Below are positions 1 to 6,411 of a stretch of 19,208 nucleotides of DNA, in pieces. The notes beneath the pieces were generated by a model. The model was not told where the DNA came from. It saw only the letters and a list, made by a program, of their open reading frames with translations, and did not search any database. Position numbers and translations under genes: made by a program. The stretch is taken from contig DASPGM010000023.1 in assembly GCA_035620615.1 (NCBI GenBank), positions 1 to 19,208 of the forward strand, read 5' to 3'. The DNA is from CSP1-1 sp035620615 (lineage in GTDB: Archaea > Thermoproteota > Nitrososphaeria > Nitrososphaerales > Nitrosopumilaceae). Numbering within the stretch: position 1 is the stretch's first letter; each line of letters starts with the position of its first letter.

Positions 1-472
1 TCATCTTTCTTTATGGCATGGTACTTATCCATATGTTACCTCAAAAGATGTTACTGCTTCAGCGATATGCTCTGATATTGGATTGGGGCCAAAGAGAGTA
101 GATGAGGTTTTGGTCATATTCAAGTCATACGTGACTAGAGTAGGAACAGGACCAATGGAAAATGAACTCACGCCTGAAGCGACATCAAAAAAAGGTTGGT
201 CTGAAGTAGGAACTGTGACTGGAAGGCAGAGGCGTGCTGCAGAGTTTGATTATGAACTGGCTAGGAAATCAATTATGCTAAATAGTGCAACTCAGATAGC
301 CGTAACTAAATTAGATGTATTATTTCCAGACTGTGCGAATAAAACTTCATTCAATGAACTTTCCAATGAAGCAAAATCATTTATAAAAAAAATAGAAGAG
401 AAGCTAAATGTTCCTGTTACACTCATAGGAACAGGTCCAGACGTAAATTCTCTAATTGATATTAGAAAATAA
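1..472 (+). CDS. purA: Adenylosuccinate synthetase, C-terminal part (5' end outside window)
   Basis: PurA makes adenylosuccinate from IMP, aspartate and GTP, the first committed step to AMP, in the cytosol. The reading frame is open from base 2 and gives about 156 residues. The recognisable family signatures are GTYPYVTS near the start of the visible part, then the stretch containing RVGTGP, where the family usually has RVGxGPFPTEL, and GRQRRAAEFDY, which matches the GRxRRxxxFD segment of the GTP/IMP site. The Lys-Leu-Asp of AVTKLD fits the guanine-recognising TKLD element. The TTG at 83 is only an internal leucine codon, not the start. The N-terminal GTPase-like half is missing because of the window edge. 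A run of seven T follows the stop. Identification is firm. Confidence 0.95.
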   Translation, partial: HLSLWHGTYPYVTSKDVTASAICSDIGLGPKRVDEVLVIFKSYVTRVGTGPMENELTPEATSKKGWSEVGTVTGRQRRAAEFDYELARKSIMLNSATQIAVTKLDVLFPDCANKTSFNELSNEAKSFIKKIEEKLNVPVTLIGTGPDVNSLIDIRK

Positions 473-483
473 TTTAGCCTCAA

Positions 484-490
484 TTTTTTT
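484..490 (+). terminator. Poly-T terminator candidate after purA
   Basis: A run of seven T lies 12 bases after the purA stop and just before the TATA-like element of the next gene. Archaeal termination often needs only a T-rich tract. There is no clear stem-loop. Confidence 0.4.
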
Positions 491-497
491 GGTTAAG

Positions 498-506
498 TTT
501 AATTTA
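498..506 (+). promoter_or_regulatory. TATA-like box for the 527 GTG gene
   Basis: TTTAATTTA is centred about 25 bases before the GTG at 527, the expected distance from an archaeal TATA box to the transcription start. No Shine-Dalgarno sequence precedes the GTG, so a leaderless mRNA is likely. This supports GTG 527 as the start. Confidence 0.45.
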
Positions 507-526
507 GTTAAAATTTACAAAGAGTT

Positions 527-1189
527 GTGGACAAATTACCTACTTACATTCAAGTTGATTCGCCACTAGAATTTTCACGACTAGTTTGTGCCCTCGAGCG
601 AGTTCCACGCGTATCATTTCTTCATGAGCACGAAGGTAAACCAGTACTTTCTGTTCAAATGGATTTACTTAAAGAAAAACCAATAATTTACTATACGCCA
701 GTCGATAATGGCGGTCATTATCTATGCTATGAATTCAAATCAGGAAAAGAACTTTCCTCAGTAGTAAATTCCACTTCAGACGCGGCCCGATTATATTCAC
801 CTATTGTAAAAATAAAGACCCTTCCTGATAATCTGAAAGGTGGTAATGGTTCTGAAGAGAAATACCACCCAATTGAACTCGAAGATCTTGCCAGTCTTGC
901 AAAATTGAGTTATGGTTTTGAAGATTCTCCTTTCCCACTCTTCACTTTTCCATGTAATGGTAAATGGTTAATGGGAGTTTTTATGAATTTTAATGAAGAA
1001 GGGGCATCTTATTTTTGCCACGTGGTTTTGAATAAAAATCCAGAAAAACCATTTCTAAAATACTCTACTAATAATGGAACCGAGCCGTCTTTTGTTGAAA
1101 GTCCTCAAGAACATGGGTATTCGTATATCAAAATAATAAAATTAAAAGAGACCCACCCGTTGGTCAATTATGGCGACCTTCAAAACTAG
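527..1189 (+). CDS. Conserved-looking hypothetical protein, 220 residues
   Basis: I do not recognise this family. The start is a GTG at 527, about 25 bases after a TATA-like box and with no ribosome binding site. The protein is soluble: it has no signal peptide or membrane segment and mixes charged and aromatic residues. It looks like an alpha/beta fold with several beta-rich stretches (around residues 35-70 and 135-185). Cysteines are scattered (about 22, 67, 143 and 163) without a CxxC pair, so a zinc site is unlikely. Its last 20 bases overlap the start of pyrF, which implies co-transcription and probably coupled translation. That links it to pyrimidine synthesis only by position. Codon use looks like a real gene, less AT-extreme than pyrF. 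Function unknown. Confidence 0.75.
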   Translation: MDKLPTYIQVDSPLEFSRLVCALERVPRVSFLHEHEGKPVLSVQMDLLKEKPIIYYTPVDNGGHYLCYEFKSGKELSSVVNSTSDAARLYSPIVKIKTLPDNLKGGNGSEEKYHPIELEDLASLAKLSYGFEDSPFPLFTFPCNGKWLMGVFMNFNEEGASYFCHVVLNKNPEKPFLKYSTNNGTEPSFVESPQEHGYSYIKIIKLKETHPLVNYGDLQN

Positions 1190-1919
1190 AATTAATAATA
1201 TAGCAAATATCAAAGGTAAAGTAATTCTTGCAAACGATTATTCCAATTCTACAAAAAATATAGAGGCAAAAACTATTAAAAATATTAAAACATTAAATAA
1301 ATTTCTCTGTGCAATAAAATTTAATTTTCATCTATTATTGCCATTAGGTGCGGAACAGATAATTAGAATTAACAAACTATCTCACAAGTATAGTCTCCAA
1401 ACAATTGCAGACATTAAATTAAATGACATAGGTAATACAAATCAAATTACTATTGAGAATCTTTGGAAGTTAGGTTTTGATGCTGTGATAGTTAATCCAA
1501 TAATGGGATCCAATGCCTTAAAAAAACTTGTATCCTTAGCCCATGAAAAAAATAAAGGAATTATTGCGCTTTGTCATATGAGTGCACCAGAAGCAAGACA
1601 CTCATATGATATGAAAGTACAAATTAATAATTCAAAAAAACAAATTCCACTTTATCAATTATTTTTACAAACATCTCTTTTAACCAAAGTTGATGGAATA
1701 ATTGTTGGGGCTACATATCCAAAAATAATAAAATATTGTAATAAATTATCTGAGAATAAATTGAATATTTATTCCCCAGGCATTGGGACACAAGGTGGAA
1801 AAATTAATCAAGTTCTTCATGCGGGAACTAATTTTATTATTGTTGGTAGGACTATAATTAATGCTAAAAACCCTTCACGGCAAGCAGAAGAGTTTCAAAA
1901 ATTAACTATTTACAAATAA
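1170..1919 (+). CDS. pyrF: Orotidine 5'-phosphate decarboxylase
   Basis: OMP decarboxylase converts OMP to UMP, the last step of de novo pyrimidine synthesis. The 249-residue TIM-barrel protein has the catalytic D-x-K-x-x-D motif as DIKLNDI (D81, K83, D86). An N-terminal Asp (D23) and Lys (K50) sit where the family places substrate contacts. The phosphate-gripping elements are GIGTQGG (about 204-210) and VGR (R227). This fits the archaeal/bacterial single-domain form, not a UMPS fusion. The ATG at 1170 lies inside the upstream gene (20-bp overlap). The gene is strikingly rich in Lys, Asn and Ile codons made only of A and T compared with its neighbours, although catalytic residues are intact. 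It converges on the NUDIX gene, with their 3' ends overlapping by 10 bp. Confidence 0.92.
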   Translation: MATFKTRINNIANIKGKVILANDYSNSTKNIEAKTIKNIKTLNKFLCAIKFNFHLLLPLGAEQIIRINKLSHKYSLQTIADIKLNDIGNTNQITIENLWKLGFDAVIVNPIMGSNALKKLVSLAHEKNKGIIALCHMSAPEARHSYDMKVQINNSKKQIPLYQLFLQTSLLTKVDGIIVGATYPKIIKYCNKLSENKLNIYSPGIGTQGGKINQVLHAGTNFIIVGRTIINAKNPSRQAEEFQKLTIYK

Positions 1920-2317
1920 TTATTTGCTTTAGCAAGGATATTTCTTGCATTCTGGTAAGTTACCTTCTCTAGTGCTTCATGATAATTTAACCAAGTATAA
2001 TCTAAATGCTCATAAGAAATATTTACCTTCTGTGTTTTTGTTTTTGCTAAAAAAAACACAACTTCTTTTTCAATTAATTCTCCATCGTATTGGAAATTAT
2101 AATTAATTTTTTCTTCAAATCCATTAATAAATACTAAATCTGAAATTCCTGTTTCTTCTTTGGTTTCTCTAACAGCCGTTTGATGAAGATCTTCTCCATC
2201 TTCTATTTTTCCTTTAACAAAATCCCAGTGTCCGGTGGGATAATTCAAAAGTAAATACTCCTTTCCATCAGGCTTTTCAATATACACAATTACGCCTGCT
2301 GATTTTTCTTTTTTCAA
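1910..2317 (-). CDS. NUDIX hydrolase, Ap4A-hydrolase-like
   Basis: NUDIX enzymes hydrolyse nucleoside diphosphates linked to another moiety, using a metal bound by the NUDIX box. The box is complete at residues 36-58: G, five residues, E42, seven residues, R50-E51, then E54-E55 and G57-I58. At 135 residues the protein is a single-domain enzyme. The N-terminal start AGVIVY, the TGHWDFVKG segment and the pattern overall resemble diadenosine tetraphosphate hydrolases (NUDT2/MutT type), but substrate cannot be fixed from sequence. The start is TTG at 2317; no ATG is available nearby. It lies 31 bp downstream-facing from uppS in the opposite order of transcription (NUDIX is upstream of uppS on this strand is not the case: uppS 5' end is at 3110 and reads toward NUDIX), so it may be the last gene of a DUF373-uppS-NUDIX unit. 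Confidence 0.9.
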   Translation of the reverse strand: MKKEKSAGVIVYIEKPDGKEYLLLNYPTGHWDFVKGKIEDGEDLHQTAVRETKEETGISDLVFINGFEEKINYNFQYDGELIEKEVVFFLAKTKTQKVNISYEHLDYTWLNYHEALEKVTYQNARNILAKANNYL

Positions 2318-2348
2318 ACTGAGATTTGTATAAATGATGTTATTATTG

Positions 2349-3110
2349 TTATTTTCCCATTCTTCGTTTTCTTTTCTGAAATGTTCTTATGGCTCTCATT
2401 AAATCGATCTTTCGAAATTCTGGCCAATAAATATCCATAAAAACTAATTCACTATAGGCACTCTGCCACATGAGAAATCCACTCAATCGCTTTTCACCAG
2501 AAGTACGTAAAATCATGTCAGGTGATGATTGAGGTAAATGCGATGTATAGAGATTAGATTCAATTTCTTTTTTATCAATTTGGTCTACATTAAGAGCCCC
2601 GTTCTTTATTTTCTCGCCTATCTTTTTGACAGCATCTACTAATTCATTTTGTCCACCGTAAGCGATTGCAATATTTAAAAAGTGATTCTTATAATCTCTT
2701 GTTGCCTCATCTAATCGGCGTAATACCTCTTTAATTGAATCTGGAAGAATCTCAATTTTTCCAATTGCCTTGACTCTCATTTGATTTCGATGAATTCTAG
2801 GATCATTGTAAAGTTTTTCGAGACGATTCTTGATTAATCCGTAAATAAAATCTAATTCATGATCCTCTCTATCTAGATTCTCGACAGACAAAACATAAAG
2901 TGTAATAATTTTAATATCAAATTCCTCACACCAGTCCATAAGATTCTCTACTGCATCTGCACCTTTCCAATGGCCTTTTGCAGAAACCATTAAATTTTTT
3001 TTAGCCCATCTTCTATTTCCATCAAGAATTATGGCTACATGATTAGGTATATCCCCATCCAGGATTTCCTTTTCTAATTTTTTAGAGTAAATACTGTATA
3101 ATCCAGACAA
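2349..3110 (-). CDS. uppS: Cis-prenyltransferase (polyprenyl diphosphate synthase)
   Basis: This enzyme adds isopentenyl units in cis configuration to an allylic diphosphate. In archaea the long polyprenyl phosphate product (dolichol-type) carries sugars for protein glycosylation and surface polymers. The 253-residue length is normal. The catalytic signature is HVAIILDGNRRWAKK at residues 24-38, with the essential Asp at D30. The C-terminal RTSGEKRLSGF motif (diphosphate binding) and DIYWPEF are both present. The start is TTG at 3110, the first possible start in frame, 17 bp after the DUF373 gene; no Shine-Dalgarno sequence is seen. It is probably co-transcribed with DUF373 upstream and NUDIX downstream. 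Family assignment is certain; chain length of product is not readable. Confidence 0.95.
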   Translation of the reverse strand: MSGLYSIYSKKLEKEILDGDIPNHVAIILDGNRRWAKKNLMVSAKGHWKGADAVENLMDWCEEFDIKIITLYVLSVENLDREDHELDFIYGLIKNRLEKLYNDPRIHRNQMRVKAIGKIEILPDSIKEVLRRLDEATRDYKNHFLNIAIAYGGQNELVDAVKKIGEKIKNGALNVDQIDKKEIESNLYTSHLPQSSPDMILRTSGEKRLSGFLMWQSAYSELVFMDIYWPEFRKIDLMRAIRTFQKRKRRMGK

Positions 3111-3127
3111 ATGAAGGATTCGTTTTT

Positions 3128-4276
3128 TTATTCCGTTAATATCTCTCCACCTTTGTGTTTCCTATATCTTCGAAACAACAGGGTGGCAGATATCAGTGTT
3201 ATCACTAAACCTACTAAAAGCATTGGAATTAGAGTAAATGGACTTTCATCATGAATTAGTATATTGGTAAATTGTGCTACTGTTGGATAAATTGCAATAA
3301 GAACAATTAACCTTAAAATTCCACTAATTTTTTTCAGTCCTCCTCCTAACCAATTACTTAGTAAGATTCCACCAAAAATGGATCCCAATCCAATCCATAA
3401 AATTGGTAACACCTCGGAAATAAATTCTCCTACAATTATCTTATTTGTAATAACTTCAAACCATTCCATGTTTGTACTAACCATTTGTTGTCCTACAAAT
3501 GTGACTCCTGCAGGAATTGTTGAAAGTATTAGAATAATTCCTGTAACCATTGTAAAGACCCTGATGAATCCTGCAGGTGTTGGTTTGGACCATTTTTTCA
3601 AAGTCTTATCGACATCAAATGCTCTAATCATAAATGCTGCTCCAAGAATGCTAATCAAAACTGCGAAAATCTCTTCAGTATATCCAAAAATTGTAGCAAT
3701 TCCACCAATCAAAAGTAAAATTCCTGGAAGACCAAGAAAGAATTTTGAGTATTTTGAATCATAAGCAATCATCTTCAAATATTTTCCAAATACTGCGTAA
3801 GAATATTCGACACTTCGACTTACTTTCATTACTACTCTTTGCACCGATATGATTGGTAGTACATTTTGTATTATTGGAATTACACTCTCATCATCTTCAC
3901 CATCAGAAACAATTACTGCACCATTAGCTGAAAATTTTTCTAAAACTTGTTTTATTTCTCGAATAATTTTTTCATCTGCTTGAACCCCTCTATCCTCAAC
4001 TCCTGCCACCGTAATTATTTCAGCTTGATAGCCTTTACTTAACAAATCCTCGTATGTTTTAACTGCATAAAATATAGAATTAGAATCAGCATCTTCAGGA
4101 TCTTCAAGTGCTAGTCTTTGAGCTGCTTCTATACAAGCATCTCTTCCTACTACTGGAGTAGCAATTCTTGCTTTTTTACCTACATCATTATCTCTATCTA
4201 CACAAATTACAAGTAGCCTATTTGCAACTGAAGCACGAATATCCTTTTCTAGATTATCTGGTTTTTGAGACAACAT
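3128..4276 (-). CDS. DUF373 family membrane protein
   Basis: This belongs to the archaeal DUF373 family, whose biochemical role is unknown. The N-terminal half (about residues 18-175) is soluble and alpha/beta, with an opening beta strand LLVICVDRDND, a GRDAC segment, and VIVSDGEDDE, which resembles a nucleotide- or metal-binding acidic loop. From about residue 182 there are six likely membrane helices (roughly 182-200, 205-222, 240-262, 292-312, 318-338, 350-370), ending in a short basic tail. It should sit in the cytoplasmic membrane with a cytosolic N-terminal domain. It is 17 bp upstream of uppS on the same strand, which suggests, as inference only, a role in polyprenyl lipid or envelope work. 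The ATG at 4276 follows a TATA-like element by about 24 bases. Confidence 0.88.
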   Translation of the reverse strand: MLSQKPDNLEKDIRASVANRLLVICVDRDNDVGKKARIATPVVGRDACIEAAQRLALEDPEDADSNSIFYAVKTYEDLLSKGYQAEIITVAGVEDRGVQADEKIIREIKQVLEKFSANGAVIVSDGEDDESVIPIIQNVLPIISVQRVVMKVSRSVEYSYAVFGKYLKMIAYDSKYSKFFLGLPGILLLIGGIATIFGYTEEIFAVLISILGAAFMIRAFDVDKTLKKWSKPTPAGFIRVFTMVTGIILILSTIPAGVTFVGQQMVSTNMEWFEVITNKIIVGEFISEVLPILWIGLGSIFGGILLSNWLGGGLKKISGILRLIVLIAIYPTVAQFTNILIHDESPFTLIPMLLVGLVITLISATLLFRRYRKHKGGEILTE

Positions 4277-4294
4277 TATTCTAATACAAAGTAA

Positions 4295-4304
4295 CTTTTT
4301 AACG
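4295..4304 (-). promoter_or_regulatory. TATA-like box for DUF373 gene
   Basis: On the minus strand this reads CGTTAAAAAG, centred about 24 bases before the ATG at 4276. No ribosome binding site follows, consistent with a leaderless transcript for the DUF373-uppS-NUDIX unit. Confidence 0.4.
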
Positions 4305-4339
4305 ATTCCCTACTTTTCTAATTATTATAGTTCGGTTTT

Positions 4340-4349
4340 CAAACAAAAA
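4340..4349 (-). terminator. T-rich terminator candidate after the 4355-4852 gene
   Basis: On the minus strand a T-rich stretch including five consecutive T follows the stop codon by a few bases. It would end the small membrane-protein transcript before the DUF373 promoter. Confidence 0.3.
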
Positions 4350-4354
4350 TGAAC

Positions 4355-4852
4355 CTAAGGTCTGGAATCATTGGATTTCTTGATAAAATCCTCTGAATCT
4401 TTTCGTAAGGAATCAATTTTTTTAAGATATTCACTAAAATCTTCTGAGCTGTCTTTTTCATTCATAATTGTTGCTAGCACAATTGTTTCTCTTATCTCTA
4501 AATTAAATTTTTGAAGTGATTCAATATAATTCAGATAACTCTCATGCCATTCTTCTGGTGCAGTACTTTCAACAAGTTGTATTATTAGAGAATTTACTTG
4601 AATGGATGTAATTTCAGCAATTTCAATATATTCAGTTGAATTAAGTTTTCTATTTAACATATCTTGGAATTTTTGATCAACTTCTGTTTGAAGTGTTTTA
4701 TGGATTTCTTGAATATTATCAAGATGTAATTTAAAATCAGAAACAATGATATTATTTTCTTTATTTTGTGGAATGAACCAAACAAGAAAACTTGCTGAAG
4801 TTATTGCTGCTAAAATAATCCCTGTTACAATAATACCTTTTTTTGTTGCCAA
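4355..4852 (-). CDS. Small membrane-anchored protein, 165 residues, unknown
   Basis: I do not recognise this family. A basic start (KK at residues 4-5) is followed by one hydrophobic segment at about 7-27, which acts as an uncleaved signal anchor or signal peptide. The rest, about 135 residues, is strongly charged, rich in Glu, Lys, Ser and Ile, and predicted to be almost all helical, probably a helical bundle or coiled coil outside the cell. It has no cysteines or obvious catalytic motif. The start is TTG at 4852, with a TATA-like element centred about 28 bases upstream and no Shine-Dalgarno sequence. It is likely a single-gene unit, separated from DUF373 by 78 bp containing a T-rich tract and a second promoter. 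Confidence 0.75.
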   Translation of the reverse strand: MATKKGIIVTGIILAAITSASFLVWFIPQNKENNIIVSDFKLHLDNIQEIHKTLQTEVDQKFQDMLNRKLNSTEYIEIAEITSIQVNSLIIQLVESTAPEEWHESYLNYIESLQKFNLEIRETIVLATIMNEKDSSEDFSEYLKKIDSLRKDSEDFIKKSNDSRP

Positions 4853-4875
4853 TTAATTAAAGTAAATTTCAAGGT

Positions 4876-4884
4876 GTTTATAAC
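4876..4884 (-). promoter_or_regulatory. TATA-like box for the 4355-4852 gene
   Basis: On the minus strand this reads GTTATAAAC, centred about 28 bases before the TTG start at 4852. It is a good match to an archaeal TATA box and supports a leaderless TTG start. Confidence 0.5.
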
Positions 4885-4986
4885 TGCCCTGAATCTCTTA
4901 ATTTTATCATTTTTTAATAATGATTTAAAATACTATGTCCTAAATCAATCAAAAAAATGGTACTATCTCATAACTTTCAATGAAAT

Positions 4987-5013
4987 TTGATTGAAAATAT
5001 ATATTCAAATCAA
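4987..5013. repeat. Imperfect AT-rich inverted repeat in the longest intergenic gap
   Basis: TTGATTGAA at 4987-4995 is mirrored by TTCAAATCAA at 5004-5013, with one extra base in the right arm and an AT-only spacer. It lies in the 244-bp gap (4853-5096) between divergently transcribed genes. It could be an operator or a chance AT-rich symmetry. The rest of this gap holds promoter-like elements; I see no RNA gene or ORF in it. Confidence 0.3.
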
Positions 5014-5066
5014 TTTTTAAATTTACACTCATCCAGTGTATAGTTAAAAATTCTTTACAGACTCTT

Positions 5067-5076
5067 CCTAAATAGG
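5067..5076 (+). promoter_or_regulatory. Possible TATA-like box for the zinc-ribbon gene
   Basis: A CCTAAATAG element is centred about 26 bases before the ATG at 5097. It is a weaker match than other boxes in the window; more AT-rich alternatives lie further upstream at about 5014-5022 and 5043-5050. Confidence 0.3.
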
Positions 5077-5096
5077 ACCAATAATGTGATTGATTA

Positions 5097-5240
5097 ATGG
5101 TACAAGCATACTGCGTTAAATGCAGAAAAAAAGTTGAAATGAAAGATCCAAAAGAAGTAAAATTGAAAAATGGACGTCCAGCAGCAAAGGGAACCTGTCC
5201 AACTTGTGGTACTAACGTTTTCCGAATCGGTAAAATTTAA
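5097..5240 (+). CDS. 47-residue zinc-ribbon protein (DUF5679-like)
   Basis: This short gene runs from an ATG to a TAA stop and encodes 47 residues. It has two CxxC pairs, C6-V-K-C9 and C34-P-T-C37, which would bind one zinc ion as a minimal zinc ribbon. Between them is a basic hairpin-like segment including KLKNGRPAAKGT, followed by an end FRIGKI. The pattern matches the small DUF5679 family of archaea and some large DNA viruses, related to the zinc ribbons found in topoisomerase I tails; function is unknown, with nucleic-acid or ribosome binding likely. Its codon use and intact motif argue strongly that it is real. It has its own promoter region and a T-rich tract after the stop, so it is probably monocistronic. 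Confidence 0.88.
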   Translation: MVQAYCVKCRKKVEMKDPKEVKLKNGRPAAKGTCPTCGTNVFRIGKI

Positions 5241-5246
5241 ACCCAG

Positions 5247-5257
5247 TTTTCTTTTTT
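5247..5257 (+). terminator. T-rich terminator candidate after the zinc-ribbon gene
   Basis: Two T runs (four and six T, separated by one C) begin 7 bases after the stop of the small zinc-ribbon gene and precede the aIF2-beta promoter region. Confidence 0.45.
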
Positions 5258-5266
5258 ACATTAAAC

Positions 5267-5274
5267 CCATATAG
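5267..5274 (+). promoter_or_regulatory. Possible TATA-like box for aIF2-beta
   Basis: CATATAG is centred about 28 bases before the ATG at 5299. There is no convincing Shine-Dalgarno sequence in the 25 bases between, so a leaderless start is likely. Confidence 0.35.
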
Positions 5275-5298
5275 GGCATTGGATCGATATTATTTTCG

Positions 5299-5721
5299 AT
5301 GACAAAAACAGAATATGAAACATTGCTTAAACGAATTCAAGGAAAGCTAACTGAAACTAAAAAGGGAACCGAAAAGAGATTTGAATTACCTCCCGTTGAT
5401 ATTATGTGGGAAGGACAAAAGACATTTTTTAGGAATTTTCTAGATTTTCCAAAAACGTTACGCCGAGATCCTGAAAAAATTCTTCAATATCTTTCTAAAG
5501 AATTTGCAGTTCCAGCTGAAAGAATGGGAGAGAAAGCCATCTTTATTGGAAAAAGGGATCCTGAAGATTTTACACGTTTATTTCAAATATATCTAAAAGA
5601 TTATGTTGAATGCCCAACTTGTAAAAGTCCAGATACAAAAATAGAAAAAGAGAAACGAATTTCATTTCTGATTTGTGAAGCTTGCGGTGCAAAATCCCCA
5701 CTAAAGGGTAAATATGCTTAA
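5299..5721 (+). CDS. eif2b: Translation initiation factor aIF2 subunit beta
   Basis: aIF2-beta is part of the heterotrimer that, with GTP, brings initiator Met-tRNA to the small ribosomal subunit. At 140 residues it has the archaeal form: an N-terminal helix, a central domain with RFELPPVDIMWEGQKTFFRNF (shown here in part: RFELPPVDI at 27-35), and a C-terminal zinc ribbon with C105-P-T-C108 and C126-E-A-C129. The N-terminal lysine blocks of eukaryotic eIF2-beta are absent, as expected. The ATG at 5299 fits the family start. Its stop shares one base with the ATG of the DUF424 gene (TAATG), so translation is coupled. Identification is firm. Confidence 0.96.
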   Translation: MTKTEYETLLKRIQGKLTETKKGTEKRFELPPVDIMWEGQKTFFRNFLDFPKTLRRDPEKILQYLSKEFAVPAERMGEKAIFIGKRDPEDFTRLFQIYLKDYVECPTCKSPDTKIEKEKRISFLICEACGAKSPLKGKYA

Positions 5722-6017
5722 TGCTTTTTTCAATTCGCATTACACACTATCAAAATAATTTAATGTTAAACATATGCGATGCGCCATTGCTTGGCAAAAA
5801 ATTAGTAGAAAAGAAACTGAAAATGCATATTAGTGAAAGTTATTATGGTGAACGTTTAGTTGAAAAAGAAGAAGCTGAAAATCTCCTAAAAAAATGTTCT
5901 TCAATTAATATGGTTGGTAAAGAAACAATATCTTTATCAGTTAGCTTAGGGATTGGCTCACACCAAGGTGTAAAAGAAATTGATGGAGTTCCATTTCTAA
6001 TTGTTTTCAAAATGTAG
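5721..6017 (+). CDS. DUF424 family protein
   Basis: DUF424 proteins are short archaeal proteins of unknown biochemical role, commonly encoded next to translation initiation factors. This 98-residue copy has the family landmarks: ICDAPLLGKKL near residues 18-28, then ISESYYGERLV, and the NMVGKETISLSVSLG segment followed by GVPFLIVF at the C-terminus. No catalytic motif or metal site is evident. The ATG overlaps the aIF2-beta stop by one base. A purine-rich AAAGGG lies roughly 15 bases upstream and may help re-initiation. Cotranslation with aIF2-beta suggests, as inference, a job in initiation or in ribosome assembly. Confidence 0.88.
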   Translation: MLFSIRITHYQNNLMLNICDAPLLGKKLVEKKLKMHISESYYGERLVEKEEAENLLKKCSSINMVGKETISLSVSLGIGSHQGVKEIDGVPFLIVFKM

Positions 6018-6027
6018 AGCATCACAA

Positions 6028-6038
6028 TTATATATAAA
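6028..6038 (+). promoter_or_regulatory. TATA box for aIF1A
   Basis: TTATATATAAA is a strong archaeal TATA element centred about 22-25 bases before the GTG at 6056. The bases between are mainly T, with no ribosome binding site, so aIF1A appears to be leaderless and independently transcribed. Confidence 0.55.
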
Positions 6039-6047
6039 ATAAATTTC

Positions 6048-6055
6048 TTTTTTTT
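6048..6055 (+). terminator. T8 tract between DUF424 and aIF1A
   Basis: Eight T sit directly before the aIF1A GTG, 30 bases after the DUF424 stop. The tract could stop readthrough from aIF2-beta/DUF424 at the point where the leaderless aIF1A transcript starts. Confidence 0.3.
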
Positions 6056-6367
6056 GTGGGAAAACGTCAAGTAAAAAGTGAAAGTGAACTAAAAACAATC
6101 CGTTTGCCTGAACAAGGTGAACTTTTTGGCAGAGTGCTAAAAATGCTTGGAGGAGAAAACCTCATTGTAAAATGTTCTGATGGAGTTACAAGAAGAGGAA
6201 GAATTAGAGGAAAAATTAAACGAAAAATTTGGATTCGTGATAACGATATTGTAATTATTGCTCCATGGGATTTTAAAGAAGCCGAACGTGGAGACATTTT
6301 GTGGAGATTTACATTACCACAAGTTGATTGGCTAAAACAAAATAAGCACATTCCAACGGATTTCTAA
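6056..6367 (+). CDS. eif1a: Translation initiation factor aIF1A
   Basis: aIF1A binds the decoding site of the small ribosomal subunit and helps in start-site selection. The 103-residue protein has a basic N-terminus and one S1-type OB fold at about residues 20-85. Family segments are PEQGELFGRVLKMLGG (about 19-34), CSDGVTRRGRIRGKI and KRKIWIRDNDIVIIAPWDF. The usual acidic eukaryotic tail is absent, as in other archaea. The start is GTG at 6056, chosen because it follows a TATA box by 22-25 bases and gives the expected N-terminus. It lies between DUF424 and RIO1 in a translation-related block but seems to have its own promoter. Confidence 0.96.
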   Translation: MGKRQVKSESELKTIRLPEQGELFGRVLKMLGGENLIVKCSDGVTRRGRIRGKIKRKIWIRDNDIVIIAPWDFKEAERGDILWRFTLPQVDWLKQNKHIPTDF

Positions 6368-6382
6368 ACATGTGGGAAATCA

Positions 6383-6391
6383 ATTTTACAT
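6383..6391 (+). promoter_or_regulatory. TATA-like box for RIO1
   Basis: A TTTTACAT element is centred about 25 bases before the TTG at 6412. No Shine-Dalgarno sequence follows. It suggests that the RIO1-KH-top6BA group has its own leaderless promoter in addition to any readthrough from aIF1A. Confidence 0.4.
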
Positions 6392-6411
6392 AGTACGTGA
6401 ATTGATCAATA

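Noticed and set aside
3378..3764. 128-residue plus-strand ORF in the DUF373 gene
   Set aside because: It is antisense to the membrane helices of DUF373, where hydrophobic codons leave the opposite frame open.
4853..5096. A tRNA or box C/D RNA gene in the longest gap
   Set aside because: No cloverleaf arms, T-loop sequence or paired C and D boxes could be found by reading both strands.
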